Assembly: GCA_934097105.1 (NCBI GenBank)
Contig: CAKONI010000001.1
Coordinates: 62,001-126,000 of the forward strand
From: an uncultured Bacilli bacterium
GTDB lineage: Bacteria; Bacillota_I; Bacilli_A; RF39; UBA660
DNA: 64,000 bases
Reading direction: 5' to 3'
In this document: positions 1 through 8,933 of the stretch, piece by piece
How the letters are laid out: each line of letters begins with the position of its first letter
Position numbering within the stretch: the stretch's first letter is position 1
Position numbers and translations under genes: made by a program
The notes under the pieces: generated by a model
Database searches by the model: none
What the model was told of the DNA's origin: nothing
The model's input: only the letters and a program-made list of their open reading frames with translations

Positions 1-381
1 TATTTCAACGTTATGAAAACCTAGCGATTGGATAGGGTAGTCTATGATTATTTGTTTTTTGTCTATTAAATCTCCGATTTCGTCTTTTATTTGTTTTGCA
101 GAAATACTACCGAAGACTTTATCATTTTTACCTGTTTTTACTTGAAATTTGTATGTTTTTGATTCTAATTCTTTTTTTAGTTTTTCTGCTTTTTTTATGT
201 TTTCTTTTATTTCTTCTTCTTGTTTTTGATTATCTCTTTTTAGTTTTGTTAGTGTTTCTTTGGTTTCTTTTACAGCATAACCATTTTTTATTAGAAAGTT
301 TTTGGCATAACCGTCTTTTACTTCTTTTATTTCTCCTTTTTTTCCTTGATTTCTTAAGTCTTTGATAAAGATAACTTTCAT
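1..381 (-). CDS. rplI: 50S ribosomal protein L9, 3' end cut by window edge
   Basis: The visible 127 residues start MKVIFIKDLRNQGKKGEIKEV and continue with the L9 hallmark DGYAKNFLIKNGYA, then a long charged connecting helix (about residues 41-75) and the start of the C-terminal domain. L9 binds 23S rRNA at the base of the L1 stalk. The reading frame is open to the left edge, so about 20 residues are missing. The start ATG overlaps the stop of the upstream DHH phosphodiesterase gene by 4 bp (ATGA), implying translational coupling. The gdpP-rplI pairing is the Bacillus arrangement. The gene is too short for confident automatic start calling but the homology is clear. Confidence 0.95.
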   Translation of the reverse strand, partial: MKVIFIKDLRNQGKKGEIKEVKDGYAKNFLIKNGYAVKETKETLTKLKRDNQKQEEEIKENIKKAEKLKKELESKTYKFQVKTGKNDKVFGSISAKQIKDEIGDLIDKKQIIIDYPIQSLGFHNVEI

Positions 382-1352
382 TTTTTCACCTTCTTTATTT
401 TTTCTATTAATTCTTCTTCTATTTTTTTTACGCTTGTATTTTCTATTCTTGCTGCGGCTTCGTTTTTATTTCCTCCGCCTCCGAATGTTTCCATTAGTTT
501 TCCTGCATTTATTTTGTTTATTGATCTTGCGCTTATTCCAATTAGGTTTTTGTCCATATAGCCAATTGCGAATGAGGCTTTTATTCCTTTGAATGCTAGG
601 AGTAGGTCTGCGGTTTTTGCTAAATCTTGTGATGTGTATATTTTACCTTTTTGGCCTTTTGCTAGGGCTATTTCTCCGATTATATTTGTGTTTGCTATCA
701 TTTTTGATCTATTTACGTATTCTTCTAGGTTTTGTTTTAAAAAACTTTGGGCTTCGGTTATTTCTGCTCCTTTGCTTGATAGATAGTAGCAGTAATAGAA
801 TGTTTTTCTAGTCATTTTGTACATGAAGTTGTTTGTGTCTAAAACTATTCCTCCGAGCATTATTGTTGCGAATGATTTTGGTATTTTGATGCGAAACATG
901 TCTAGTAGTTCTGCTACTATTTCGCATGTTGAGGATGCCCTTTCTTCGATGAATACATTTTTATTTTTTATTGTGTCAGTTGTTTTGGTGTGATGATCTA
1001 TTACTATTAATTTTTCATTATTTTCTAGGAGACTTCTGTAACTCATTAGTTTTGGTTTATTTACATCTAAAATTATGAATAAAGATTTTGGTGTTATTAG
1101 TTTTTCTGCTTCTTTGGTTGTTATAACTTTTAAGTTTCTCATTATTTTTTCGCTTGCTTCTTTTGTAGCGGGTTCTATTTTTTTATCATCTATAATTAGA
1201 TATGTTTTTTTTCCGAGTTTTTTTGATATTAGTGAGAAACCTGCCATTGAGGCGAATGCATCTAAGTCTATATTTTCGTGTGTTCCTAGAAATACTTCTT
1301 TTGAATGGAACAATTCTTTACTTATTAGTTTTTTTAATTCTTTAACTGACAT
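378..1352 (-). CDS. Stand-alone DHH/DHHA1 phosphodiesterase, GdpP-like catalytic module
   Basis: The 324 residues match only the catalytic half of GdpP, the c-di-AMP phosphodiesterase (about 660 aa in B. subtilis). DHH-family metal ligands are visible: H25-x3-D29-x-D31, D96 (ILDV), the D119-H120-H121 motif and D172 (VLDT). The DHHA1 part ends in a glycine motif at 291-295 that reads GGGGN where the family normally has GGGH. The N-terminal membrane helices, PAS and degenerate GGDEF domains of GdpP are absent; the upstream gap holds only the rpsR terminator and a promoter, so this is not a frame-broken long gene. The RBS AGGAGG supports the start. Position directly before rplI is the gdpP position. 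It probably hydrolyses c-di-AMP, pApA or nanoRNA; which one cannot be told. Confidence 0.8.
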   Translation of the reverse strand: MSVKELKKLISKELFHSKEVFLGTHENIDLDAFASMAGFSLISKKLGKKTYLIIDDKKIEPATKEASEKIMRNLKVITTKEAEKLITPKSLFIILDVNKPKLMSYRSLLENNEKLIVIDHHTKTTDTIKNKNVFIEERASSTCEIVAELLDMFRIKIPKSFATIMLGGIVLDTNNFMYKMTRKTFYYCYYLSSKGAEITEAQSFLKQNLEEYVNRSKMIANTNIIGEIALAKGQKGKIYTSQDLAKTADLLLAFKGIKASFAIGYMDKNLIGISARSINKINAGKLMETFGGGGNKNEAAARIENTSVKKIEEELIEKIKKVKK

Positions 1353-1376
1353 AATTAACTCCTCTTTTCTTTTAAT

Positions 1377-1405
1377 ATTATAACAAAAAAATAGTGATAT
1401 GTCAT
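1377..1405 (-). promoter_or_regulatory. Sigma-A-type promoter for the phosphodiesterase-rplI pair
   Basis: On the minus strand a TATAAT (1377-1382) lies 17 bp downstream of ATGACA (1400-1405), between the rpsR terminator and the phosphodiesterase start. It would give gdpP-like and rplI transcripts independent of the rpsF operon. Confidence 0.6.
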
Positions 1406-1418
1406 TTTTTTATTGAAA

Positions 1419-1442
1419 CAAAAAAAGAGAATGGTTTTCTCT
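1419..1442 (-). terminator. Rho-independent terminator after rpsR
   Basis: On the minus strand AGAGAA and TTCTCT (1426-1431 and 1437-1442 on plus) form a stem with a 5-nt loop, followed by a run of T (A-run 1420-1426 on plus). It begins right at the rpsR stop. Confidence 0.75.
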
Positions 1443-1657
1443 TATTTTACGAATGGTAATAAACCTATAATACGTGCTTTTTTGATTTCACCAGTTACAA
1501 CTCTTTGGTGTTTTGCACATGCTCCAGTTACACGTCTTGGAAGTATTTTTCCTTTTTCGTTTATGAATTTTCTTAAAACGTCTACGTCTTTATAATCTAC
1601 GTCTTTTCCTGTACACATGTAGCACACTTTTTTTCTTTTTTTATAAAATTCTGCCAT
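1442..1657 (-). CDS. rpsR: 30S ribosomal protein S18
   Basis: The 71-residue product has the S18 core ([21 protein letters not shown]) and is a zinc-binding C+ form: C12 and C15 (CYMC) pair with C47 and H50 (CAKH). S18 sits beside S6 on the platform of the small subunit. It is the third gene of rpsF-ssb-rpsR, with a strong GGAGG upstream. Length matches the family (about 75-79 aa) apart from a slightly short N-terminus. Confidence 0.97.
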   Translation of the reverse strand: MAEFYKKRKKVCYMCTGKDVDYKDVDVLRKFINEKGKILPRRVTGACAKHQRVVTGEIKKARIIGLLPFVK

Positions 1658-1668
1658 GTTTTCCTCCT

Positions 1669-2205
1669 TTAAAATGGCAAGTCATTTTCAACTTTTATTT
1701 CTTCTCCAAAGTCCTTGAATGGATCTTCTGGTATTTCTGACATATTCATTGTTTTTTCTTGTTTTGCATTTATGTTATATGGTGTTACATCATTAGATGG
1801 TTCTGGTTCAAAGTTATATGAATTCATACTTGATGTATCATTTACATTGTATGGATTTGTATTGCTTTCTTGTTGCCTTTCTCTTTGTGCTTTTGTGTCT
1901 AAAAACTGAACGTTGTCTGCGACTACTTCAGTTACATATCTTTTTTGACCATTTTGATCTTCATAATTTCTTGTTTGAATACGTCCATCTATTGCTACTT
2001 GACTGCCTTGATTTATATAGTTTTTACAATTTTCTGCTTGTTTTCTCCAAACAACTATGTTTATAAAATCTGTTTCTCTTTCCCCATTTTGCCCAGTAAA
2101 GTTTCTATTTACTGCTAGAGAAAATGTTGCTACGGGAGTGTTATTTGATGTATATCTAAGTTCTGGGTCTCTTACTAATCTCCCTATCAAAAATACTTTA
2201 TTCAT
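1669..2205 (-). CDS. ssb: Single-stranded DNA-binding protein
   Basis: The first 105 residues form the SSB OB fold ([19 protein letters not shown]...[13 protein letters not shown]). A flexible N/P/E-rich linker follows and the protein ends in the acidic tip NDLPF, a variant of the DDIPF tail that recruits replication and repair proteins such as PriA and RecO. At 178 aa the length is normal for a Firmicute SsbA. It lies between rpsF and rpsR as in B. subtilis, separated by 10-11 bp on both sides, so the three are co-transcribed. The window holds no second ssb. Confidence 0.97.
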   Translation of the reverse strand: MNKVFLIGRLVRDPELRYTSNNTPVATFSLAVNRNFTGQNGERETDFINIVVWRKQAENCKNYINQGSQVAIDGRIQTRNYEDQNGQKRYVTEVVADNVQFLDTKAQRERQQESNTNPYNVNDTSSMNSYNFEPEPSNDVTPYNINAKQEKTMNMSEIPEDPFKDFGEEIKVENDLPF

Positions 2206-2215
2206 ACTTTACCTC

Positions 2216-2503
2216 TTATTTTTCTATTTTTGTTACTAGAGAACGAATTATATCTTGGCTTATTCCAGCAATACGATTGAATTCGTTTATTGCTTCAACT
2301 GGCGCTTCTAGTACTAGTAAATAGTAATAACCTGTTTTATGTTTTTTTATTTCATATGCTAAATCTCTTTGACCCATTTCTTTTTCTTCAAGAATTGTTG
2401 CATTATTATCTGTTAGCATCTTTTTTGTATCTTCGAATACTTTTTTGATTGATGCTTCTTCTAGTGTTGGTTTTACAATAAACATTATTTCATATTTTTT
2501 CAT
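2216..2503 (-). CDS. rpsF: 30S ribosomal protein S6
   Basis: The 95-aa product begins MKKYEIMFIVKPTLEEASI and has the S6 ferredoxin-like fold (KHKTGYYYLLVLEAPVEAINEFNR). First gene of rpsF-ssb-rpsR, preceded by an AGGAGG ribosome-binding site and a sigma-A promoter. The roughly 60-nt leader contains a hairpin (GAGTAA...TTACTC) in the place where S6:S18 autoregulatory leaders occur in Firmicutes, but I cannot see the diagnostic CCG element with certainty. Confidence 0.96.
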   Translation of the reverse strand: MKKYEIMFIVKPTLEEASIKKVFEDTKKMLTDNNATILEEKEMGQRDLAYEIKKHKTGYYYLLVLEAPVEAINEFNRIAGISQDIIRSLVTKIEK

Positions 2504-2571
2504 TTTTTTGCACCTCCTTTTGGACTTAAGACTTCTTTTCGAAGTAAGGAGTAATTTAATTACTCGTTTGT

Positions 2572-2600
2572 ATTATAACAGTTAATTGTATGTTTGTCTA
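2572..2600 (-). promoter_or_regulatory. Sigma-A promoter of the rpsF-ssb-rpsR operon
   Basis: On the minus strand TAGACA (2595-2600) and TATAAT (2572-2577) are separated by exactly 17 bp, about 70 bp upstream of rpsF. It lies in the short gap after the P-type ATPase gene. Confidence 0.8.
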
Positions 2601-2606
2601 GTTTTT

Positions 2607-5198
2607 TTAGTCTTTAAATAGTTTTTTTAAGATTGTTTTTGATAGTTCTTCAATTGTAAATATTGTAATCACTATTGTTATACAGAATAATACTTGAACT
2701 GTGGATAGGGCTTGTATTTGGAATATGTGTTTTATTGGTGTTAAGAAAACTATTATTTGGACTAGTATTAACATAATGATTGAGATATTTAATTTTTTGT
2801 TTTGAAATATTTTTTTATTTATTATACTTTCTTTTAGGTTTCTACAAGAGAATGCGTAGATTATTTCTATGAGTATTAGTGATAGAAAGGTCATTGTTAC
2901 TGCTGTTTCTTGTGAAAATATCTTTATGCTTACTAGGAAAACTGTTAGCACTGCGAATGTTTTTATAAATGAAGAGATCGCTATTTTTGATATTATAAAT
3001 GGTGTGAAAAAGGCTTTATCACTTTTTCTGTTTTTTTCTTTTAGAATGTTATCTTTTTCTTTTTCGAAGGCGAGTGCTATGGCGGGGATGCTATCTGTTA
3101 TTAGGTTTATATATAATAGTTGGATTGGCAGGAATATTTCTATTCCATAAATCATGCCTAGTAAGACTACTAAGACTTCAGCAATGTTTCCTGTTAGAAG
3201 GTATACTAGTACATTTCTTATGTTGTCGAATATTCTTCTTCCTTCTTTTATGGCTTTTACTATTGTTGGAAAACTATCGTCTGCGAGGACTATATCTGAT
3301 ACACTTTTTGAGACTTCTGTACCTGTTATTCCCATGCCTATTCCTATGTCTGCGAATTTTATTGCTGGTGCGTCGTTTACTCCATCTCCGGTCATTGCTA
3401 CTATTTTGTTGTTTTGTTTCCATGCATTTACGATTTTTAGTTTTGTCATAGGTGTTGCTCTTGCGTATACTGTTTTTTCTTTTACTAACTCTCTTAGTTC
3501 TTCTTCTGTTTTATCTTCTAGGTAAGAACCTAGGATTATTTCACTATCTTTTTTTAGGATACCTACGTCTTTTGCTATTTTTTTTGATGTTTCGTAACTG
3601 TCTCCGGTTATTAATACTGTTTTTATTCCAGATTCGTTACATTCTTTTATTATTTCTTTTACTTCTTTTCTAGGTGGATCTATTATTCCAACTAGGCCCA
3701 TAAATACTAGATCTTTTTCTTCTTGCTCTTTTGTATCTAGTTTTTTATAGGCGAATGCTAACATTCTGTATCCTTGGCTTGATAGGTTTATTTCTATTTC
3801 TTTTAGCTCATTTAATTTTTTTTCTGTTATTTTTGTTTTCGTTTCTTTTTCGTATACATTTGTACATATTTTTATTATGGAATCGAAACTTCCTTTTGTT
3901 AGTAAATATAAATCATCATTATATTTATTTATAGTTGACATCATTTTTCGATCTGAGTCAAATGGAATTTCGCTTACTCTTTTATGTTTTTGTCTTTCTT
4001 CATCTATATTTATTTCGCTTTCACAGTATTTAAATAAGGCTATTTCTGTTGGGTCCCCGATGTAAGTTTGTTCTGTTTTTTCTACATCGCTATTTAAAAT
4101 CATCATTTTTAGAAGGGGATTGTTTTTTTCTAGTTTTGTGTCTTTGTATATTTCTTTGTTATAGTAAATTATTTCTGCTTTCATTTTGTTTTGAGTGATG
4201 GTTCCTGTTTTATCTGTACAAATTACTTCGACGGTTCCTAGGGCTTCGATTGATGTCATCTTTCTTACTATTGCTTTTTTATTTGCTAGTTCTTTGGCTC
4301 CAAGAGAGAGTATTATTGTTATTACTGCAGGCAATCCTTCTGGAATTGCTGCGACTGCGAGGGAGATGGCTAGCATTATTGTTTCTGTTTTTGGCATATT
4401 TTTTATGATTCCAATTATAAGTATTATAAATATTATTCCTATTATTATGGTTGATAGGAATTTGCTTATTTCATTTACTTTTTTTTGGAGTGGTGTTATT
4501 TCGTTTTTTTCTTGTTTTAATGTTTCTGCTATTTTACCAAATTCAGTATCTTTTCCTGTTTCGCAAATTACTGCAATTGCTTTTCCGTATGTTATTGCTG
4601 TTCCTTTATATAACATATTATTTCTTTCTGATAGGTCTTTTTCTTTTGTTATTGTTTTACTTGTTTTTTCTATTTGCATGGATTCTCCGGTTAGAGCAGA
4701 TTCATCTACTTTTAATGCATTTTGATTGATGATTCTCGAATCTGCAGGGATTATGTCTCCGGCTTCTAGAATTATTATGTCGCCTTTTACTAAGTCTTCT
4801 GATTTTACTTGATAAATTTTGTTGTTTCTTTTTACTCTTATTTGATCTGTTTTCATTTTTGATAGAGATTGTATTGCTTTATCTGCTTTTTCTTCTTGCA
4901 TGTAACCAATTATTGCATTTAATATTACTATTAGTAAAATTACTATTGTGTCTGTGTATGATTCTTTATTTATTTTTGAGACTACAAAGGAGAAGATGGA
5001 TGCTAGAAAAAGTAATAGAATCATTAAATCTTTAAATTGATTTAAGAATTTTTTTAATTTTGATTGTTTTTTTGTGTCTTCTATTTTGTTTTTTCCATTT
5101 ATTTTTAGTCTTTGGTTTGCTTCTTTTTGTGATAATCCTTTTTCATTTGTGTTTAAATTGTTTAAAACTTCTTTTATATTTTTTTGATAATATTCCAT
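2607..5198 (-). CDS. Ca2+-type P-type ATPase (P2A family)
   Basis: An 863-residue membrane pump. Actuator motif TGES is near residue 170, PEGLP of transmembrane helix 4 near 286, phosphorylation motif DKTGT at D329, then TGDGVNDAPA in the P domain. Helix 6 has NLITDSIPA and helix 5 has N..E (GNIAEVL), matching Ca2+-coordinating residues of SERCA, so calcium export is likely; cation choice cannot be proven by reading. About ten membrane helices. An upstream in-frame codon would give 13 more residues, but AAAAGGAG lies just before the ATG at 5198, so that start is preferred. It resembles B. subtilis YloB. Inserted between ychF and rpsF, where Bacillus has no such gene. Confidence 0.9.
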   Translation of the reverse strand: MEYYQKNIKEVLNNLNTNEKGLSQKEANQRLKINGKNKIEDTKKQSKLKKFLNQFKDLMILLLFLASIFSFVVSKINKESYTDTIVILLIVILNAIIGYMQEEKADKAIQSLSKMKTDQIRVKRNNKIYQVKSEDLVKGDIIILEAGDIIPADSRIINQNALKVDESALTGESMQIEKTSKTITKEKDLSERNNMLYKGTAITYGKAIAVICETGKDTEFGKIAETLKQEKNEITPLQKKVNEISKFLSTIIIGIIFIILIIGIIKNMPKTETIMLAISLAVAAIPEGLPAVITIILSLGAKELANKKAIVRKMTSIEALGTVEVICTDKTGTITQNKMKAEIIYYNKEIYKDTKLEKNNPLLKMMILNSDVEKTEQTYIGDPTEIALFKYCESEINIDEERQKHKRVSEIPFDSDRKMMSTINKYNDDLYLLTKGSFDSIIKICTNVYEKETKTKITEKKLNELKEIEINLSSQGYRMLAFAYKKLDTKEQEEKDLVFMGLVGIIDPPRKEVKEIIKECNESGIKTVLITGDSYETSKKIAKDVGILKKDSEIILGSYLEDKTEEELRELVKEKTVYARATPMTKLKIVNAWKQNNKIVAMTGDGVNDAPAIKFADIGIGMGITGTEVSKSVSDIVLADDSFPTIVKAIKEGRRIFDNIRNVLVYLLTGNIAEVLVVLLGMIYGIEIFLPIQLLYINLITDSIPAIALAFEKEKDNILKEKNRKSDKAFFTPFIISKIAISSFIKTFAVLTVFLVSIKIFSQETAVTMTFLSLILIEIIYAFSCRNLKESIINKKIFQNKKLNISIIMLILVQIIVFLTPIKHIFQIQALSTVQVLFCITIVITIFTIEELSKTILKKLFKD

Positions 5199-5211
5199 TT
5201 TATTCTCCTTT

Positions 5212-5241
5212 TTTAAAAGGTGATAGTCTCCTACCACCTTG
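5212..5241 (-). terminator. Probable terminator between ychF and the P-type ATPase
   Basis: On the minus strand AAGGTGgTA and TAtCACCTT form a hairpin followed by TTTT just after the ychF stop. The T-run is short, so read-through is possible. Confidence 0.55.
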
Positions 5242-5248
5242 TTTGGTT

Positions 5249-6346
5249 TTATAGATTGAATCTAAAGTGACAGATGTCTCCATCTTGCATTATATAATCT
5301 TTACCTTCTAATCTAAGTTTTCCTTGCTCTTTTATTTTTTGTTCGTTTTTTATTTCTTCCATATCTTTATATGATATTATTTCTGCTTTGATAAAACCTT
5401 TTTCAAAATCTGTATGTATTATTCCGGCACATTCTTTGGCATTCATTCCATTTTTATATGTCCAGGCTTTTACTTCTTGTTCTCCGGCGGTGAAGTATGT
5501 TTTTAGTCCTAGAAGAGAGTAGGTGGTTTCTACTAATTTGTCTAGACCACTTTTTTCTATTCCTAATTCTTTTAACATTTCGTTTTTATCTTCATCTTCT
5601 AGTTCCGCTAATTCGGATTCTATTTTTGCTGATATTTTTATTGTTTTTGAGTTTTCTTTTGATGCATATTCTGTTAGTTTTTGGACGAATTCGTTGTCTT
5701 CTTGTATTTCATCTTCACTTACGTTTGCTAAATATATATGAGGTTTTAGGGTTAGAAGATTGAATGATTTTAATGAGAAGAGTTCGTCATCATCGTATTT
5801 TATGAGTCTTAGTGGAATGTTTTTTTCTAAGGCTTCTTTTGATTTTTCTAGGGCACTTAGTTCTATTAATGATTCTTTGTCTTTTGTTGTTTGTGCTTTC
5901 TTTTTTATTTTGTCTATTCTATTTGATATTATTTCAAGGTCTGCTAGTATTAGTTCTAGATTTACTATTTCTACGTCTCTTATAGGGTCTACTGATCCTT
6001 CGACGTGAGTTATTTCTTTGTTTTCAAAGCATCTTACTACTTCACAAATGGCATCGACTTCTCTTATGTGAGATAGAAATTTATTTCCTAGTCCTTCTCC
6101 ATTTGAAGCGCCTTTTACTATCCCAGCGATATCTACGAATTCAAATGTTGCTGGTTTTACTTCTTTGGGATTGTATATTTCTTTTAAGACATCTAGTCTT
6201 TTGTCTGGAACATTTACTATTCCTACATTTTTTTCTATGGTTGCGAATGGATAGTTTGCTATTAGGATTTCTTTTTTTGTTATGGCATTAAATAGTGTTG
6301 ATTTTCCTACATTTGGTAATCCAACGATTCCGGCTTTTAAACTCAT
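5249..6346 (-). CDS. ychF: Redox-regulated ATPase/GTPase YchF (Obg-like)
   Basis: The 365-aa protein has the P-loop GLPNVGKST (residues 9-17), switch motif DIAGIVKGAS, and NVSE in place of the usual NKxD, the substitution that makes YchF prefer ATP. A helical domain is inserted near 130-190 and a TGS domain forms the C-terminus (about 280-365). Length equals the family norm. YchF binds ribosomes and acts in stress responses. Its place between rpsF and parB matches B. subtilis yyaF. Confidence 0.96.
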   Translation of the reverse strand: MSLKAGIVGLPNVGKSTLFNAITKKEILIANYPFATIEKNVGIVNVPDKRLDVLKEIYNPKEVKPATFEFVDIAGIVKGASNGEGLGNKFLSHIREVDAICEVVRCFENKEITHVEGSVDPIRDVEIVNLELILADLEIISNRIDKIKKKAQTTKDKESLIELSALEKSKEALEKNIPLRLIKYDDDELFSLKSFNLLTLKPHIYLANVSEDEIQEDNEFVQKLTEYASKENSKTIKISAKIESELAELEDEDKNEMLKELGIEKSGLDKLVETTYSLLGLKTYFTAGEQEVKAWTYKNGMNAKECAGIIHTDFEKGFIKAEIISYKDMEEIKNEQKIKEQGKLRLEGKDYIMQDGDICHFRFNL

Positions 6347-6361
6347 TTTTATTCCTCCCTG

Positions 6362-7954
6362 TTATAATACTGGATAAACTCCTGGTCCTAGTGGTAATCC
6401 AATTAGGTACCATAATAGAATTATTGCTATCCAGGTTACTGATAATGCTATTAAATATGGCATCATTAGATTTATTCCGTCTCTTATTCCGTATACTTTT
6501 TTTTCGTCTCTATTATATATATTTAAGTAGCCTATGTAAACGACGAAGTAGGCTAGAAGTGGAGTTACTGCGTTTGTCATTGATTCTGCTGCCCTGAATA
6601 CGAATTGTGAATATTGTGGTGACATGTTCATTTGCATCATTGCAGGTACTAAAATTGGTGATATTATCATCCATTTTGTCATTGTACTTGGTACGAATAG
6701 GTTTGATATTGCTATTACTATTATTGCAACAATTATTAATAGTAGTCCTGATAGTGGAAGTGATTTTAGTATGTTTGATAGGAAAACTACTATTATGGTT
6801 CCTATGTTTGTTTCTTTGAAAATTGCTACGAATTGTGATGCAAAGAATATCATTACTAATAGTATTCCTAGTGTGCTTAATTGTTTTGTTAGTTTTTTGA
6901 AGAGTTCTTTATCATTTTTTATTGATTTTGCTCCGACTGCATATGCTATTCCGGTTATTATTAAGAATAGTGATAGCATATAGGTGAATCCTGATTCAAA
7001 GTAAGATGTGTCTCCGAATAATTGATATGCATATGTTTTTTGTGATTCATCTAGTAGCATTCCAGATAATGGTAGATTTGGAATAATCATATATATAAAT
7101 ATTATGGTTACTATTAATCCGGCGATGAATGCATATTTTAATCCTTTTTTTTCTTTTTCTTCTTCTTTTATCTTTTTTTGTTCTTCGTATTGAAGATCTA
7201 AATATTCTATTTCTTTTGTTTGATCTAAATCATCTTTTGTTTTTGATATATATCTTCCTATTTTTTTTACTATGTATTTTTCTGTTATTATAGTTCCGAT
7301 TATTGAGATTATAATGCATGAGAATATCATTATATATAGGTTGGAAGTCATTCTGACGTAGAATGTTTCATCGATTAGATTGGCTGCGCTCATTGTATAT
7401 GGTATTAGGCCCATGTCTGTGGTTCCTATAAATATGCTGACACTGTAACCGAATGCTACTCCGGCGAAAGCAGTTGCTATTCCTGCTAGAGGATTTCTAC
7501 CGTTAAATAGGAAGAGTAGGGCACCTAGTGGAATTAGTACTGCGTATCCAACTTCGTTTACTATACTTGAGAAAACTGCTAGTAAAAATAGTATAAAGGT
7601 AATAATTTTTGGGTTTATTTTGGCAAGTTTTCTTTTCATAAATGTTTGAATTAATCCAGTTTCTTCTGCTACGGAAATACCTATTAGGGTTATGATAAGG
7701 GTGCTTACTGTTGTAAAACTTATGAAGTTTGTTGATGCATTACTTATCATTGATTTTACTCCGTCGTAACTTAGCATATTTTTTACTGTTACTATTGTTT
7801 GTTCTAGTTCATTTGTTTTTAAATTTACGCTATCGTAAGATGCTGAAAGATTAAATAGTGAAAGAATAGCACTTAGTAAAATTACTATTACTATTAGTAT
7901 TATGAAACTTGTTATTGGATGAATTTTTAGTTTTGTTTTTTTCTTTTTTGCCAT
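6362..7954 (-). CDS. AbgT-family transporter
   Basis: A 530-residue inner-membrane protein with about 11 hydrophobic segments. AbgT-family signatures are visible: NPLAGIATAFAGVAFGYS near 155, the long central stretch ending VFVPS-like NLFVPSTMTKWMII, and the C-terminus YLIGLPLGPG. Known members take up p-aminobenzoyl-glutamate or export p-aminobenzoate and sulfonamides (MtrF, YdaH). Substrate is not determinable here. It lies 15 bp after ychF (reading the minus strand it precedes it) and 4 bp from the DUF951 gene, so it is part of the parB-to-ychF operon. Bacillus has no transporter in this place. Confidence 0.82.
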   Translation of the reverse strand: MAKKKKTKLKIHPITSFIILIVIVILLSAILSLFNLSASYDSVNLKTNELEQTIVTVKNMLSYDGVKSMISNASTNFISFTTVSTLIITLIGISVAEETGLIQTFMKRKLAKINPKIITFILFLLAVFSSIVNEVGYAVLIPLGALLFLFNGRNPLAGIATAFAGVAFGYSVSIFIGTTDMGLIPYTMSAANLIDETFYVRMTSNLYIMIFSCIIISIIGTIITEKYIVKKIGRYISKTKDDLDQTKEIEYLDLQYEEQKKIKEEEKEKKGLKYAFIAGLIVTIIFIYMIIPNLPLSGMLLDESQKTYAYQLFGDTSYFESGFTYMLSLFLIITGIAYAVGAKSIKNDKELFKKLTKQLSTLGILLVMIFFASQFVAIFKETNIGTIIVVFLSNILKSLPLSGLLLIIVAIIVIAISNLFVPSTMTKWMIISPILVPAMMQMNMSPQYSQFVFRAAESMTNAVTPLLAYFVVYIGYLNIYNRDEKKVYGIRDGINLMMPYLIALSVTWIAIILLWYLIGLPLGPGVYPVL

Positions 7955-7958
7955 TTTT

Positions 7959-8144
7959 TTACTCCTCTACTATTTTTTTTATTTTTTTGTTAAATTCTAT
8001 TCTTGGAATCATTACGCTTCTTCCACAGTTTTCACATTTTATTTTTATGTCTGCTCCTAGTCTTGTGATTTCCCATAAATTGGTTCCACAGGGATGGGCT
8101 TTTTTCATTATTACTTTGGTTCCTATTGTATAGTTTTTATCCAT
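7959..8144 (-). CDS. yyzM: DUF951 family small zinc-ribbon-like protein (YyzM)
   Basis: A 61-residue protein with the family core KKAHPCGTNLWEITRLGAD followed by KCENCGRSVMIPR. Three cysteines (one CG and one CxxC) suggest metal binding. Function is unknown. It overlaps the mscS gene by 8 bp and sits next to parB and ychF, as in B. subtilis and clostridia. The conserved neighbourhood makes the call firm even though the role is not known. Confidence 0.9.
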   Translation of the reverse strand: MDKNYTIGTKVIMKKAHPCGTNLWEITRLGADIKIKCENCGRSVMIPRIEFNKKIKKIVEE

Positions 8145-8925
8145 TTTTTACCTCAATTATATTATATGGAATTGATATATTTTCTTTATCGAATTCTTCT
8201 TTTATTATTCTGTTGATTTGTCTTTTTGTTTTAAATTGTTTATCTATTTTTACTGGTACTAGAAGTCTATATTCTATGCTTGAATCATTGAATTTATTTA
8301 GGCCCCATAGTTCAATGTTTCCAGTTAGATCTTCTAGTTCTTTTTCCGCTCTTTTTATGATTTTGTCTATTACTTTGTCTGCTAATTTATTTGATATTTC
8401 ATAGGATACTGGTACATCAATTATTAAATTTGGATTTGTTTTTGAGTAGTTTATGACTTCTGTAATTGTTCTGTTTGATATTATTTTTACAGTGTTTTGA
8501 TAGTCTTTTAATTTTGTACTTTTTATTCCTAAATCTATTACTGTTCCAGCAAACCCATTTATTTCTACGTAGTCTCCGATGTCAAATTGTTCTTCAAATA
8601 CTATTGATATTCCTGATAATATATCTTCCATTACATCTTTTAGTGCTAAACTTAGGATTATTGATACTATTCCTAGGCCCGCTAAGATTGCGCTTATGTT
8701 TATACCTAATAGTTTTAATATTTCTGCAAGAACTATGATTACTATTATGTATTTAAGTATATTTAATATTAGTTTTTGTAGTGTTTTTTGACGCTTTTTT
8801 CTTAGTTTTTTTGTTTTGTTTTGGATTATTTTTTTTAGTATCTTATATATTATTAGACCTAGTAGGATATAGACTATTATCATGTGATAATCTTTGTCTA
8901 CTAGGTATTTTATATATTCTAACAT
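8137..8925 (-). CDS. Small-conductance mechanosensitive channel (MscS family)
   Basis: A 262-residue protein with three hydrophobic segments (about 14-32, 50-72, 78-100). The third is glycine/alanine-rich (ILAGLGIVSIILSLALKD), the pore-lining MscS helix, followed by the beta domain (DIGDYVEINGFAGTV) and the alpha/beta C-terminal vestibule domain. It releases solutes on osmotic downshock. It is 8 bp from parB and overlaps the DUF951 gene, so translation is coupled. An mscS gene next to parB is common in clostridia. Confidence 0.92.
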   Translation of the reverse strand: MLEYIKYLVDKDYHMIIVYILLGLIIYKILKKIIQNKTKKLRKKRQKTLQKLILNILKYIIVIIVLAEILKLLGINISAILAGLGIVSIILSLALKDVMEDILSGISIVFEEQFDIGDYVEINGFAGTVIDLGIKSTKLKDYQNTVKIISNRTITEVINYSKTNPNLIIDVPVSYEISNKLADKVIDKIIKRAEKELEDLTGNIELWGLNKFNDSSIEYRLLVPVKIDKQFKTKRQINRIIKEEFDKENISIPYNIIEVKNG

Positions 8926-8933
8926 TTTTTCAC

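Noticed and set aside
2504..2570. S6:S18 autoregulatory leader motif before rpsF
   Set aside because: Hairpins are present but the conserved CCG-containing element could not be identified, so no separate feature is claimed.
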